Shown here: one piece after another, positions 45,474 through 55,084 of the stretch
How positions within the stretch are numbered: position 1 is the first letter of the stretch
Layout of the letters: each line of letters starts with the position of its first letter
From: Spirochaetaceae bacterium
GTDB lineage: Bacteria; Spirochaetota; Leptospiria; Leptospirales; Leptonemataceae
Assembly (NCBI GenBank): GCA_002730875.1
Contig: PCBI01000009.1
Location: 1 to 64,000, forward strand
Reading direction: 5' to 3'
Length of the DNA stretch: 64,000 bases
Notes under the pieces: generated by a model
The model's input: the letters and a program-made list of their open reading frames with translations, nothing else
Told to the model about the DNA's origin: nothing
Databases searched by the model: none
Translations under genes and position numbers: made by a program

Positions 45474-47102
45474 ATGGCTTTGCTCTCAAGGTATTTGCGA
45501 ACGGCAAAAGAAATGAAGACTCTAATCCTAAAGCTACTTTCCATTGGCGATCGTCCGGGGGATACATCCGAGGAAAGGTTACAGCACAGCCTGTTGATTT
45601 CTCTGGCATTGCTCATGAGTCTCGGCGGATTGGTGTGGGGAACAGCCTGCTTATTTCTTTCGCTGCCCTGGCACAGCGCAATCCCCTATGGGTACGCCGT
45701 GGCGACCTTTCTGAACATGCTCTATTTCTCGCGCAGCCGCAACTTCCGTGGAGTGCGCTTTATCCAGGTCTTGATGAGCCTGATGCTCCCTTTCCTTTTC
45801 CAATGGATGCTGGGCGGCTTTCATGCCTCGGGCGCGGTAATGCTATGGTCCATGCTTTCGCTGGTGGGGTCCTTTACGTTTCAGGAATCAAAGTTAAGTT
45901 ATCGCTGGCTCATTACCTTTCTTGCTCTTACCATCATTTCGGGAATAATCGATCCCTGGCTGGATCCCTACAAAGTGGAAGCTTCCTACAAGATCAGAAT
46001 GATCTTTCTCATCGGGAATATCTTCATTATCTCGGCCACCGTATTCGGACTGATGGTATTTCTGGTGCGACGTCGGGAAGTGGCTACCCAGAAGCTGGAA
46101 GAAGCTCACCAGGAACTGAAGAGCTCTCAAGCGGCCCTGATTCAATCGGAAAAGATGGCGGCTCTGGGGCAGCTGATCGCAGGCATAGCTCACGAAATCA
46201 ATACTCCCCTTGGCGCTATTCGCGCATCCAGCAACAACATTGTTCAGTCCCATCAAGGTTTTTTGAACAGTCTTGAACCTTTGACCCGGATGGAGCGCTC
46301 CGATCTGGATCTATTGCAACAACTCATCGCAAAAAGCCAGTCCAGTAAACAGATGCTTTCAGCAAGAGAGGAGCGGACTATCCGCCGCGAACTACGTAGT
46401 CGTCTCATAGAGGAAGGGGTGGAAAGTCCGGATTACATGGCAGATAATCTGGTAGAAATGGGTATTTACCGGGATGTGGAATTTCTTCTGCCCGCCCTGC
46501 AAAAGCCAGGAGGCAGCGTCATTCTGGATAGCGGGTATAATTTAATCACTCAGGCCCAGAATGCATCTACCATTCTCACGGCGGTTGAGCGTGCAGAAAA
46601 GATTGTCTTCGCATTGCGAACCTTTGCACGAATCGATTCGGATGGTAACGCTGCCATGGCACAAATCAACTCGGGCATAGATATTGTTCTCACTCTGTAC
46701 CACAACCAGCTGAAACATGGCGTTGAACTAACAAAAGAACTGGGTGATGTTCCAGAGATTCTATGCTATGCGGATGAATTGAATCAGGTATGGACAAACC
46801 TGATTCATAATGCATTGCAGGCGATGGATAACCATGGCTCCCTGAAGATCCGTACATTTGTTCTGAAGTCCGATATAGTCGTAGAAATAGAAGACAATGG
46901 GAAGGGCATTCCGGAAGAGATCCGCGATAGAATTTTTGATCCTTTTTTTACCACCAAGGATCGAGGCGAAGGCACCGGCCTGGGGCTGGATATCTGCCGC
47001 CGAATTGTGGATCGTCACGGAGGCAGAATGTCAGTTAAGAGCGAGCCCGGACATACTGTTTTTCGAGTAGAACTGCCGGTTGAGGGAGCACCAAATGGAT
47101 AA
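45474..47102 (+). CDS. Membrane sensor histidine kinase
   Basis: 542 residues. About six membrane helices fill residues 40-205, with no large periplasmic loop, so the sensed signal is probably in or near the membrane. A coiled coil leads to the H-box [16 protein letters not shown]. The catalytic domain has [28 protein letters not shown] and GTGLGLDI. Between the phospho-His helix and the second helix of the dimerisation domain lies an insertion of about 120 residues (about 265-385), uncommon in this class. The stop overlaps the response regulator start by 8 bases. Start at 45474 or 45513. Confidence 0.9.
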   Translation: MALLSRYLRTAKEMKTLILKLLSIGDRPGDTSEERLQHSLLISLALLMSLGGLVWGTACLFLSLPWHSAIPYGYAVATFLNMLYFSRSRNFRGVRFIQVLMSLMLPFLFQWMLGGFHASGAVMLWSMLSLVGSFTFQESKLSYRWLITFLALTIISGIIDPWLDPYKVEASYKIRMIFLIGNIFIISATVFGLMVFLVRRREVATQKLEEAHQELKSSQAALIQSEKMAALGQLIAGIAHEINTPLGAIRASSNNIVQSHQGFLNSLEPLTRMERSDLDLLQQLIAKSQSSKQMLSAREERTIRRELRSRLIEEGVESPDYMADNLVEMGIYRDVEFLLPALQKPGGSVILDSGYNLITQAQNASTILTAVERAEKIVFALRTFARIDSDGNAAMAQINSGIDIVLTLYHNQLKHGVELTKELGDVPEILCYADELNQVWTNLIHNALQAMDNHGSLKIRTFVLKSDIVVEIEDNGKGIPEEIRDRIFDPFFTTKDRGEGTGLGLDICRRIVDRHGGRMSVKSEPGHTVFRVELPVEGAPNG

Positions 47103-47481
47103 GGCAATACTGTGCGTTGATGATGAAAAGTCGATTCTGGATAGCCTCAAAGGACAGCTAAAGCGTAACCTGGGACATGACTTCATAATCGAACAAGCCG
47201 AAGACGCAAAGGAAGCGATGGAGGTCCTGGAAGAGCTAATGCTGGAACAGGATATCCAGGTGGTGGTGATTGTCTCCGATTGGCTCATGCCGGATATCAA
47301 AGGAGACGAGTTCCTTACCGAAGTGCATGCCCGATGGCCGGGAATCAAAAAGATACTGCTTACGGGTCATGCCAACGTAGATGCCGTGCAGCGTTTAACC
47401 AACAACGATTCATTGTATGCAATGCTTCAGAAACCCTGGCAAGAAGATGAGTTGATCAATACCATACAGTCCGGACTGTAA
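47095..47481 (+). CDS. Single-domain response regulator
   Basis: 128-residue receiver with no output domain. CVDDEKSI supplies the acidic pair, VIVSDWLMPDIKG the phospho-Asp, LLTGHAN the Thr, and LQKPWQEDEL the Lys. GGGAG sits 9 bases before the ATG at 47095. It overlaps the kinase gene, so it is its likely partner. It closely resembles the first receiver of the hybrid kinase that follows. Confidence 0.92.
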   Translation: MDKAILCVDDEKSILDSLKGQLKRNLGHDFIIEQAEDAKEAMEVLEELMLEQDIQVVVIVSDWLMPDIKGDEFLTEVHARWPGIKKILLTGHANVDAVQRLTNNDSLYAMLQKPWQEDELINTIQSGL

Positions 47482-47538
47482 CGTTATGGATGTGGCCTGT
47501 CAGATCGACTTAGCCATTGTACGCAAGAGGTCTGCAAC

Positions 47539-50130
47539 ATGACCCTTGAAGGCAGAACAGCCATTCTTTGCGTGGATGATGAGCAGACTATTCTGGAAAG
47601 TCTGCGACAACAGCTCAGACGTAATCTGGATCGCAAAGAACTACTGATAGAGGTGGCCAGTAGCGGCGATGAAGCTCTGGAGATCCTGGAGGAGCTTAAC
47701 CAGGACGGCATTTCTCTGGGAGTCATTATTAGCGATCAGATCATGCCCGGTCTGAAAGGCGACGAGCTCCTAAGTCGCGTACATGAAAGCTATCCCTCGG
47801 CCATAAAAATTCTACTCACAGGACAGGCGGATGCCCGGGCAGTGGGTAATGCATTGAACAATGCAAATCTATATCGCTACATTGGTAAGCCCTGGCAGAT
47901 GGAGGATTTGATCCTCACGGTCCGCGAAGGTTTGCGATCCTTTGGCCAGGAACGGCAACTGGAAAAGCAGAACCGTCAGTTGCAGGAATTGAACTCCCAG
48001 CTGGAGAAGCGCCAGGGAGAACTACTTCGCCTGGACAAACTCAAAGACGAATTTCTGGCCAATACATCCCATGAGCTTCGGACGCCCCTGCACGGAATCA
48101 TGGGTATTGCGGATTCGCTGCTGCAGGGCGCTGCCGGAACCCTGGAACCAGTTGTAAGAGATAACCTCCTTCTGGTTACTCAGAGCGCCCGCAGACTCAC
48201 CAATCTTGTTCAGGATATCCTGGATTTCAGCAAAGCAAGATACGGCGATCTGGAATTACGAAGCAGGCCCCTGCCTCTGCAGGACGCTATTGAGATGAGC
48301 GTGACTTTGCTAAAGCCTCTGGCGGACAGAAAAGGCCTGGAATTCCAGCGCGAAATCCCGGGGAATCTGTGGGTTCAGGCTGACCCGGATCGACTGGAGC
48401 AGATATTGATCAATGTTCTGGGCAATGCCATCAAGTTCACAAATGAAGGAAGCGTAACCGTCCGGGCCGAAAGGGCGGATTCCGATATGGCGCGAATTCT
48501 GGTAGAAGACACGGGCATTGGTATCCCGGAGGACAAACTGGATGTAATCTTTGAATCCTTTACGCAGGCGGATGGTTCCATTGGCAGACAGTTCGAGGGC
48601 ACCGGACTGGGGCTTTCCATCACTCGTAAACTGGTGGAGTTGCAGGGAGGAACCATTCAAGCAAGCTCCACACGCGGTCAGGGATCGGTATTCGAAATAA
48701 GACTACCCCTGTCCTCCGAGACCGAGCAGGGAATTGTCAGTTTCGAACCCGGGACGACTACTGCTGGAAATGCCGTTTCGCACGGCGACCGGGGCGTACA
48801 TTCGAACCGCGAAGTCAGTACACCTGCGAGGAACGATGAGAGTGCAGGTTCTTTCGTTGGCAGAAGTGATGGGGGTGCAGGTTATTTCGTTACCGGCAAT
48901 GACGACACCGAAGATTCTTCCGTTGCCCGGACGGGCGATTCGCGCCCGGTCCAGAGGAACGAGCCAAAGCAAACCGTCGCATTCGGGGAGAAACCTTCTA
49001 TTCGAACCCTGGTGGTGGATGACGATCCAGTTAACCTGCAAATCTTAAAGAATCAACTGTCTCTTCTAAATCATGCAGTAGTAACCGCCAACGGGGCGCG
49101 TGCGGCTCTGCAAATGCTGGAACAGGAGGCCCCATTCGATCTGGTGCTCAGCGATGTAATGATGCCCGGTATTAATGGCTACGAGTTCACCGGGTTACTG
49201 CGACAGAAGTACCTGCCCACCGAATTGCCTGTGATTCTGCTCACGGCTCGTAATTCTGTGAGCGATCTGGTTCACGGTTTGCAAGCCGGAGCGAACGATT
49301 TCCTTTCCAAACCTTTCCAGGCCGAAGAGCTGGCCGCTCGGGTTCAAAACACTCTGGCTCTACGAAACGCTTCCCGAGATCAGACCCAGCTGGCTCTGCT
49401 CAATGGCGAGTTGAATCTTGCTCGCCGCATACAACTCGGGCTTTTGCCGGATTCGCCTCCCGGGGATGATTCCATGGAGGTGCAAATACTGTACGAATCC
49501 ATGGTGGAGGTAGGCGGCGATTACTACGATTTTATGAGCGATGCGAACGGTCACGGAATCCTCATTGCGGACGTCTCCGGGCATGGTATTGGAGCGGCTT
49601 TAATTGTTTCTATGCTAAAGGTAGCCTTTCGTATGCAGGAGAACTGCCTGCACGATCCTTCCCGGGTGCTGAATAATCTGAACAGGATTCTCACCGACGA
49701 AATCGGTGGAGCCTTTATTACCGCCGCCTATATGTATCTGGAACCGCAGCACGGACGCCTTCTTCTTGCATGTGCCGGTCATCCACCGGTTCTTCTCTGG
49801 AGAAAGAGCAGCGGCAGGTTGGAGCATCTTCGGCCGAAAGGACGAATCATTGGCTATTTCCCTAACGCAGAATTTGAACTGGCTGTGGCGGAGAACCTGG
49901 CTCCGGGGGATCGCATCCTGGCATTCACCGATGGCGCCTTTGAACTTCGGGATTCCGAGGACCAGGAAATGTACGGCATTGAAAGGCTGGCAGAGTTTCT
50001 GGGAGCATCCGGGAAAGTGTCCGGTGAAGAGTTTCTGCCTGCCCTGGACCAACACTTGAAGGAATGGTCCGGAAACAGCCAGGATCGTCAGGATGACATT
50101 GCGGCCATTCTCGTAGAATTAAAGCAGTAG
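47539..50130 (+). CDS. REC - histidine kinase - REC - SpoIIE phosphatase hybrid
   Basis: 863 residues combining four signalling modules. REC1 (1-130, ISDQIMPGLKG). A coiled coil then leads to a kinase (about 180-410): H-box TSHELRTPLHGIMG, LINVLGNAIKFT, VEDTGIGIPED, GTGLGLSI. After a Gly/Ser/Asp linker (about 410-490) comes REC2 (about 492-610, LSDVMMPGINGYEF, LSKPFQAEEL). The last is a SpoIIE/PP2C domain (about 630-863, VEVGGDYYDF, ADVSGHGIGAAL, AFTDGAFEL, QDDIAAI) with all metal aspartates. It could turn a phosphorelay into dephosphorylation of a STAS protein. It is in line with the kinase and regulator before it. Confidence 0.93.
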   Translation: MTLEGRTAILCVDDEQTILESLRQQLRRNLDRKELLIEVASSGDEALEILEELNQDGISLGVIISDQIMPGLKGDELLSRVHESYPSAIKILLTGQADARAVGNALNNANLYRYIGKPWQMEDLILTVREGLRSFGQERQLEKQNRQLQELNSQLEKRQGELLRLDKLKDEFLANTSHELRTPLHGIMGIADSLLQGAAGTLEPVVRDNLLLVTQSARRLTNLVQDILDFSKARYGDLELRSRPLPLQDAIEMSVTLLKPLADRKGLEFQREIPGNLWVQADPDRLEQILINVLGNAIKFTNEGSVTVRAERADSDMARILVEDTGIGIPEDKLDVIFESFTQADGSIGRQFEGTGLGLSITRKLVELQGGTIQASSTRGQGSVFEIRLPLSSETEQGIVSFEPGTTTAGNAVSHGDRGVHSNREVSTPARNDESAGSFVGRSDGGAGYFVTGNDDTEDSSVARTGDSRPVQRNEPKQTVAFGEKPSIRTLVVDDDPVNLQILKNQLSLLNHAVVTANGARAALQMLEQEAPFDLVLSDVMMPGINGYEFTGLLRQKYLPTELPVILLTARNSVSDLVHGLQAGANDFLSKPFQAEELAARVQNTLALRNASRDQTQLALLNGELNLARRIQLGLLPDSPPGDDSMEVQILYESMVEVGGDYYDFMSDANGHGILIADVSGHGIGAALIVSMLKVAFRMQENCLHDPSRVLNNLNRILTDEIGGAFITAAYMYLEPQHGRLLLACAGHPPVLLWRKSSGRLEHLRPKGRIIGYFPNAEFELAVAENLAPGDRILAFTDGAFELRDSEDQEMYGIERLAEFLGASGKVSGEEFLPALDQHLKEWSGNSQDRQDDIAAILVELKQ
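48838..48903 (+). repeat. 33-bp in-frame tandem repeat in the hybrid kinase linker
   Basis: Two copies (48838-48870 and 48871-48903) encode ESAGSFVGRSD and GGAGYFVTGND, 11 residues each, in the linker between kinase and second receiver. A third weak copy may follow. The unit keeps frame, so the linker could lengthen or shorten without harm. Confidence 0.75.
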
Positions 50131-50311
50131 GCCGGGGGAATTGCTCGCCATGTCGTCGGTTGTCCAGGAAGTCTTGATCCGGCCGCCTCGGCGTTCTTCG
50201 CCGCCGTTCCAACATCGGTGGGTTCCGGGCGCATTCCAGGGCGGTTTACGGCCCTTTCGGGCTGCCCTTTTGGGGCTGGAGGAAACCAGGCAAAGATCTT
50301 TCCTGCCGCGG

Positions 50312-52084
50312 CTATACCAGAGTGGGGAGGTCCTGCAATTGAGCCGGTTGAATTCGCGCTCCCTGCGTTATGAGCCAATCCTGCAGCTCTTTTTCCCCGG
50401 ATTCCTTGCGTTTTCCCAGTTCGGCAAAGAGCCTGGAGGAGGCTTTCCTGCCAATGCCGGGAATCTGAGAGAAGGCGATGGAGCCCATCTGCGATATTCG
50501 TAGCGGAAAGCTTAGCGCGCGAATGGAGCGTTCTTCGGCCCCGGTGACGAAACAGGTCAGCGGAGTCTTGCTTTCCAGATACATTGCTGCCTGACGATCA
50601 TCCAGGGGAATCTTAACGGTTACCGGATAAGATCCCAGGGGCCGTCCCAGATAGTAGCCTTCATTGGTGGATTCGAGGATTACCTCATGCAGCAGGGTGC
50701 CCACCGGGAAATTCTTTAGAAGGAAGGCATGATCAATTTCTTTTCGAATCTTGTCACGGTAGTATACGAAGCGCTGATGGATTCGTTCGGATCTACCAGG
50801 TCGTTTGCTCTCGCCGGTGCGCTGCATTCGATCCAGACGTGTATTTCTGTAGGTTACAGTCTGACGAATGTTGATTCTTCGCAATAAGAGCCCTGAATCC
50901 AGGATATCTTGCAAGAATTTGTAATTATGCTCGAAGGTCTTCTCTGATTCGCCGGCAAGACCGTGGAGCAGATTCAATCCGGGTAGCAATCGCGGCAGAC
51001 CCTGGTCGCGTTTCGCGCCGAACTCGTTAACAATCTCGATGGCTCGTTTGATTTCTTCAGGGCTGGCTTTTAGATCGTTTTTCTGAATGACCACTGGATC
51101 GGCGCTTTCCATACCCATGGCTGCCGTATCCCCGGCGGTGTTGTACTTGCAGATGATTTCGATGATCTTCCTGGACTCTTCCGGAAAAGTGGAGATCAAG
51201 CCTGGATTGATGTTGTCCAGGTGCAGAAGCTTCAGATCGGGAGCCTCCCGTCGAATACCGCCGTAGAGTAGTTCCAGGCTTTCCGGTATGGGGCGGGGAA
51301 AGGAGTTTTGAAAGTCGTTCATGTCCGGAAGATAGGTCATCAGATCCGCCTGTCTGCCCAGGCGAAAGTAACGATTCCCCAGACTGTAGAGCTCCCGGAC
51401 TTCATCCAGTATACCATCCAGGGCCCGGAACTCGGGCTTTCCGTAGAAGGCTTCGGTGCAGAAGCTACAGAATACATCCCTGGTGCAGCCGCGATAGGTT
51501 TCCAGTTCGAGAATCAGGTAAGGACTGTTTGGATGAATCTCGGTGAGGAAGGCTCCCCGGGTGGCGTACCGATCCACCTGTTCATAATCTCGCTTTCGGG
51601 CAAATACCGGATACTTTGCGTTTTCGAATATCTCTTGAGCGGCCTGCTTGATGGAGCCCGGATGGGAGGCCAGCATCTCTGCATAGACTTCCAGATCTCC
51701 CCTTATCAAATAGGCGCCCAGGTTGCGGATCTCATCCTGGATTTCCCGGTCCGCATAGCGAATAGGACCTCCCAGGAGGATTGTGCAGGATGGATCTTCC
51801 TTTTTCTGTTTTCGGATAAATTCAAGAACCTCGGCCACGGTTCCAATCTTTCCGCCCAGATACTTTCCGGGCACCGTGGTCCCGGCCACCAGTAGAATGA
51901 GCTCATGGTCATCGGACAGAGTTTTTCCCTGGTTGCGCCACTGATCCACTGTCAGATACTGGATCTTTTCCTGTGGAATTCCACCGGCTACCAGAGCTCC
52001 GGCCGCATAGCGGCAGTAGGGGGAAAGATACGGAGGCACTCCGAAACAGGCTGGTTCATCCACATAGAAATCGAGTATTAGCAT
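50312..52084 (-). CDS. Radical SAM protein with C-terminal helix-hairpin-helix (COG1031-like)
   Basis: 590 residues. The N-terminal part (about 1-190) resembles a B12-binding-type Rossmann domain (ILLGGPIRYADREI). The radical SAM cluster motif is CTRDVFCSFC, spacing C-x5-C-x2-C rather than C-x3-C-x2-C. A TIM-barrel region (LLHLDNINPGLIST, AAMGMESADPVV) and a TRAM-like segment (about 470-520) follow. The C-terminus has a helix-hairpin-helix, FSQIPGIGRKASSRLF. This layout matches the COG1031 family, best known from archaea; its reaction is unknown. It is divergent from lptD. Confidence 0.8.
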   Translation of the reverse strand: MLILDFYVDEPACFGVPPYLSPYCRYAAGALVAGGIPQEKIQYLTVDQWRNQGKTLSDDHELILLVAGTTVPGKYLGGKIGTVAEVLEFIRKQKKEDPSCTILLGGPIRYADREIQDEIRNLGAYLIRGDLEVYAEMLASHPGSIKQAAQEIFENAKYPVFARKRDYEQVDRYATRGAFLTEIHPNSPYLILELETYRGCTRDVFCSFCTEAFYGKPEFRALDGILDEVRELYSLGNRYFRLGRQADLMTYLPDMNDFQNSFPRPIPESLELLYGGIRREAPDLKLLHLDNINPGLISTFPEESRKIIEIICKYNTAGDTAAMGMESADPVVIQKNDLKASPEEIKRAIEIVNEFGAKRDQGLPRLLPGLNLLHGLAGESEKTFEHNYKFLQDILDSGLLLRRINIRQTVTYRNTRLDRMQRTGESKRPGRSERIHQRFVYYRDKIRKEIDHAFLLKNFPVGTLLHEVILESTNEGYYLGRPLGSYPVTVKIPLDDRQAAMYLESKTPLTCFVTGAEERSIRALSFPLRISQMGSIAFSQIPGIGRKASSRLFAELGKRKESGEKELQDWLITQGARIQPAQLQDLPTLV

Positions 52085-52144
52085 AAGGCAGTTCTACTTT
52101 ACGGAAAGGCCAGCACGAGAAATCAAGACCTTTCGGAGACAGGT

Positions 52145-55066
52145 GTGACGGCCCGGAACCAACTAAACAGACATAGTTCACTGAACCGGTGCTTTTTCCG
52201 GGTTCTGGTCTCCTTTCTGGGCCTTCTGATGGCTACGGGCCCGCTGGTAGCTCAGCCGGCGGAGACAGATACCGAAGATTCCATTTCTACAGACTCTACC
52301 GAACTGCCCCCGGGACTGGATGCGGAGCAGGCGGAGCGTCTCAAGCGCTTTCAAGATCTAATAAATGGAGAAAGGACCCGAAGGGAAAGGTCCAAACTGG
52401 AAAAAACGGTACTCCAATCCGGTCTCGATAATCTGTCCGAAGAAACCATCGACGGGCTTCTGGAAGGGGCCGGGCTTTCCTCGGATGGATCCCTGGAGCA
52501 AAAAAGGGACCGTCTGAAGGTGCATCTGGGTCTGATGGATCCGCCGAACCTGGCAGACCCCGGAAGCCCCGGCCGAATCATGATCGAAAATGCCGCCGAG
52601 GGCGAATACATCCGTGGCGAAGAGGACTCCCGGGGACTACTCAAACTCCGGGGCCGTATTCGAGTGCGTGTAGGCGATGGCTATTTTCTGGCCGATCTGG
52701 TAATCGTAGACTCTAAACGAAAGGAAGTCTATGCCGAAGGCAACGTTGTCTATAAAAGTAAGGATGCCCTGATCCGGGCCGAGCGAATCATATACGATCA
52801 GCGCCTGGGCGCCGGAATCATGTACAATGCCTCGGGCTATCGCAATCCGGTACATTTCATCGGCGAGAATGTGCGGCAACTCAGCGAAGGCAAACTTAGC
52901 GTAAGTCATGTTTATTTCACCGGCTGCGCCGCGGAGCCTCCGCATTATAACTTTTATGCCCGCCGAGTATGGCTCTACGAAGACGATTCGGTGGCTGCGG
53001 CAGCAGTGCTCTACTACGTGGGTGGCGTTCCTCTGCTGCCTCTGCCATTTATCTACGCCTCGGACTGGGGCACCGGCGTGATCTCCCAGTTTGGTCACAG
53101 TCAGGTTCAGGGATTCTTCTGGCAGAACACCTATCAGTTTAGCGTTCCCGAAGCTCTTACTTCCAGTTTTCTGCCCATGGGCTACCGGATCACTGCGGAC
53201 TACTACGAAAACACCGGGGAAGTCTTTGGTCTGGAGATGTTTCGCTTCAGTCCCAATTTAAACTATTATCTGGACCTTGAAGCGGCGCGGTTCAAACGAT
53301 ACGAAATCATTCAGGATTACAGGCAGAGGGATCAAATCTCGGTAACCAATCAGGTGCAGCATTCGGACGGAACGTATGGCAAAGAGTACTACAAGTGGTA
53401 CAAAGCGTTTGCTCTGGTGAATTGGAGAGATGCGGATTTCCGCGAGAACTCGGTACAGACTCTGAACATCCGCTACGAAGATTATTCGCACAACACCTAC
53501 GAATACGAATTTGGCAGCCGCTACCAGCCGGTAAGCACCATTCCTGCGCTTTACGAAAACTCGGAAGCCGGCCGAGGACTGATCCGAAACGACACCGACT
53601 GGAACCTGGTCTACAGCGATCAAAGGGACGACCTCTCCATTCGCGTGCAGGCCTCCCGACGACGTATCTGGATTCAGGACGTAAAGTTCGAGGATTCGCG
53701 GTATTTCCCCGCGTACGATGTGGTTCCCCAGGTAGATATCGAGAAGAATATTTTTCTGGGACGGGATCCGTTCTTTGATCTTGCCTTTTACTGGGATCAT
53801 AGACTCTCCTCCGATCTTACAAAGCAATACTCCGCCGGCGAAGTGGATCAAAGCCTGAACTCCAACGAATACCAGACCGCCTTTCGCACATATTTTTCCT
53901 GGTATCCCTACGTAACCTTCCGTCCTCTGGTGGGATACGGAGCACGAAAAACGCTCCCCTATGGAAACAATCCCACCGGCGAGGCTTACGAGGCTCTGGA
54001 TACCCAGGCGCAGAAGGATAGCTACCAGTACTATTTTACCGAAGATGAAATTACCCTGGGGCCGGATCTGCTATTTTTGCGCGCGATCTATCGCCGGAAG
54101 GATTCTTTCAAGGAAGAGCTAAAGGACCGGGGAACTCTGAATTTTACCGGATTTACCAACAATCAGAAGGTGCATGAAACGGAAGTGTCCCTGGAGTCCT
54201 ATCCGCTGGAGGATGTTTCCTTTAGCGTCACCAGCATCTATGATCATCGCAAATTCGAATACGACGTCAAACCGGAAGAGCGATGGTTCTATCCGGTATT
54301 CAGAACCGATGTATTGATCGATTTTTTCAATCCCTTTGGATTTGACCGCGAAAACCTTCTAAGCCGAAGAAAAGGGCATTTCCTGGAATTGCACTTAACC
54401 AACGATTATGTGTATGATCCCATTAATAAGCGCGATCATTCCAACGTCTTCGGAGCAAACTTTCAGACCGGCGGTTTTGATCTGTGGATTTTGAAACGGC
54501 TGCGCTACTTCGAAATGGGCTTCTACTGGTACCATATCTATTATGACCGCTCGCTGGATCATATGCGATTCAATATGAGGCTGGATATCCAACTAACCCG
54601 TACCATCTACTGGGAAATGGAACTGGAATCCCGGGCTACTGATCCGGCACGATACAACGCAGCCCATGATCCAAGGTACGCTCTGGCCAATCAAAGCATC
54701 TATACCCCGGAATCCGAGCGTCCGGTGAACTTCACCACGGATATCATCAATGGTAGCGGTCTGGCCGGCGAAAGGGCTCGCCAAAACGCGGTGTTCAACG
54801 TAGGCTTCTTTGAAACCGCTTTGATTATGGATCTGCATGACTGGGAAATGCGTGTAGGATACCGACTGGAGCAAAGAAGCATTCTTGGTGGACTGAACAC
54901 CGTAGAAGTCGTAAACTTCTACGACAACCGGGTATTCTTCTCGCTCACACTGCTCCGGTTCGATGTGGGCAATATCTCCAGCCGTCCGTCCCGATTCATC
55001 CTGAATCGACAGAGAATCCGGCCTTCAGATATTGGTCGTGGAGGATACTCTACGGTGGGTCCCTGA
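52145..55066 (+). CDS. lptD: LptD-like outer-membrane LPS assembly protein
   Basis: Large beta-barrel that inserts LPS in the outer leaflet. GTG start at 52145 with GGAG upstream, then a signal peptide (LVSFLGLLMATGPLVAQ). An acidic helical stretch (about 35-130) not usual in LptD comes before an OstA/LptA-like jelly roll (about 150-260: DLVIVDSKRKEVYAEGNVVY, ALIRAERIIYDQ, RNPVHFIGENV). The rest is a barrel rich in aromatic strands, including PLLPLPFIYASDWGTG near 298. 973 residues. It is followed by a polysaccharide-initiating transferase gene 18 bases later. Confidence 0.88.
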   Translation: MTARNQLNRHSSLNRCFFRVLVSFLGLLMATGPLVAQPAETDTEDSISTDSTELPPGLDAEQAERLKRFQDLINGERTRRERSKLEKTVLQSGLDNLSEETIDGLLEGAGLSSDGSLEQKRDRLKVHLGLMDPPNLADPGSPGRIMIENAAEGEYIRGEEDSRGLLKLRGRIRVRVGDGYFLADLVIVDSKRKEVYAEGNVVYKSKDALIRAERIIYDQRLGAGIMYNASGYRNPVHFIGENVRQLSEGKLSVSHVYFTGCAAEPPHYNFYARRVWLYEDDSVAAAAVLYYVGGVPLLPLPFIYASDWGTGVISQFGHSQVQGFFWQNTYQFSVPEALTSSFLPMGYRITADYYENTGEVFGLEMFRFSPNLNYYLDLEAARFKRYEIIQDYRQRDQISVTNQVQHSDGTYGKEYYKWYKAFALVNWRDADFRENSVQTLNIRYEDYSHNTYEYEFGSRYQPVSTIPALYENSEAGRGLIRNDTDWNLVYSDQRDDLSIRVQASRRRIWIQDVKFEDSRYFPAYDVVPQVDIEKNIFLGRDPFFDLAFYWDHRLSSDLTKQYSAGEVDQSLNSNEYQTAFRTYFSWYPYVTFRPLVGYGARKTLPYGNNPTGEAYEALDTQAQKDSYQYYFTEDEITLGPDLLFLRAIYRRKDSFKEELKDRGTLNFTGFTNNQKVHETEVSLESYPLEDVSFSVTSIYDHRKFEYDVKPEERWFYPVFRTDVLIDFFNPFGFDRENLLSRRKGHFLELHLTNDYVYDPINKRDHSNVFGANFQTGGFDLWILKRLRYFEMGFYWYHIYYDRSLDHMRFNMRLDIQLTRTIYWEMELESRATDPARYNAAHDPRYALANQSIYTPESERPVNFTTDIINGSGLAGERARQNAVFNVGFFETALIMDLHDWEMRVGYRLEQRSILGGLNTVEVVNFYDNRVFFSLTLLRFDVGNISSRPSRFILNRQRIRPSDIGRGGYSTVGP

Positions 55067-55084
55067 CCCGTAAGATCTGATACC

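Noticed and set aside
45323..46276. 317-codon plus-strand frame overlapping the sensor kinase
   Set aside because: The kinase frame has all motifs; this one is low-complexity and crosses the heptamer tract.
50248..50281. GC-rich hairpins (GGCCC/GGGCT and GCCC/GGGGC) between convergent genes, considered as terminators or array members
   Set aside because: Stems are short and imperfect, T-runs are inside loops and not after the stems, and the loops are not the TCC type of the left-edge array.
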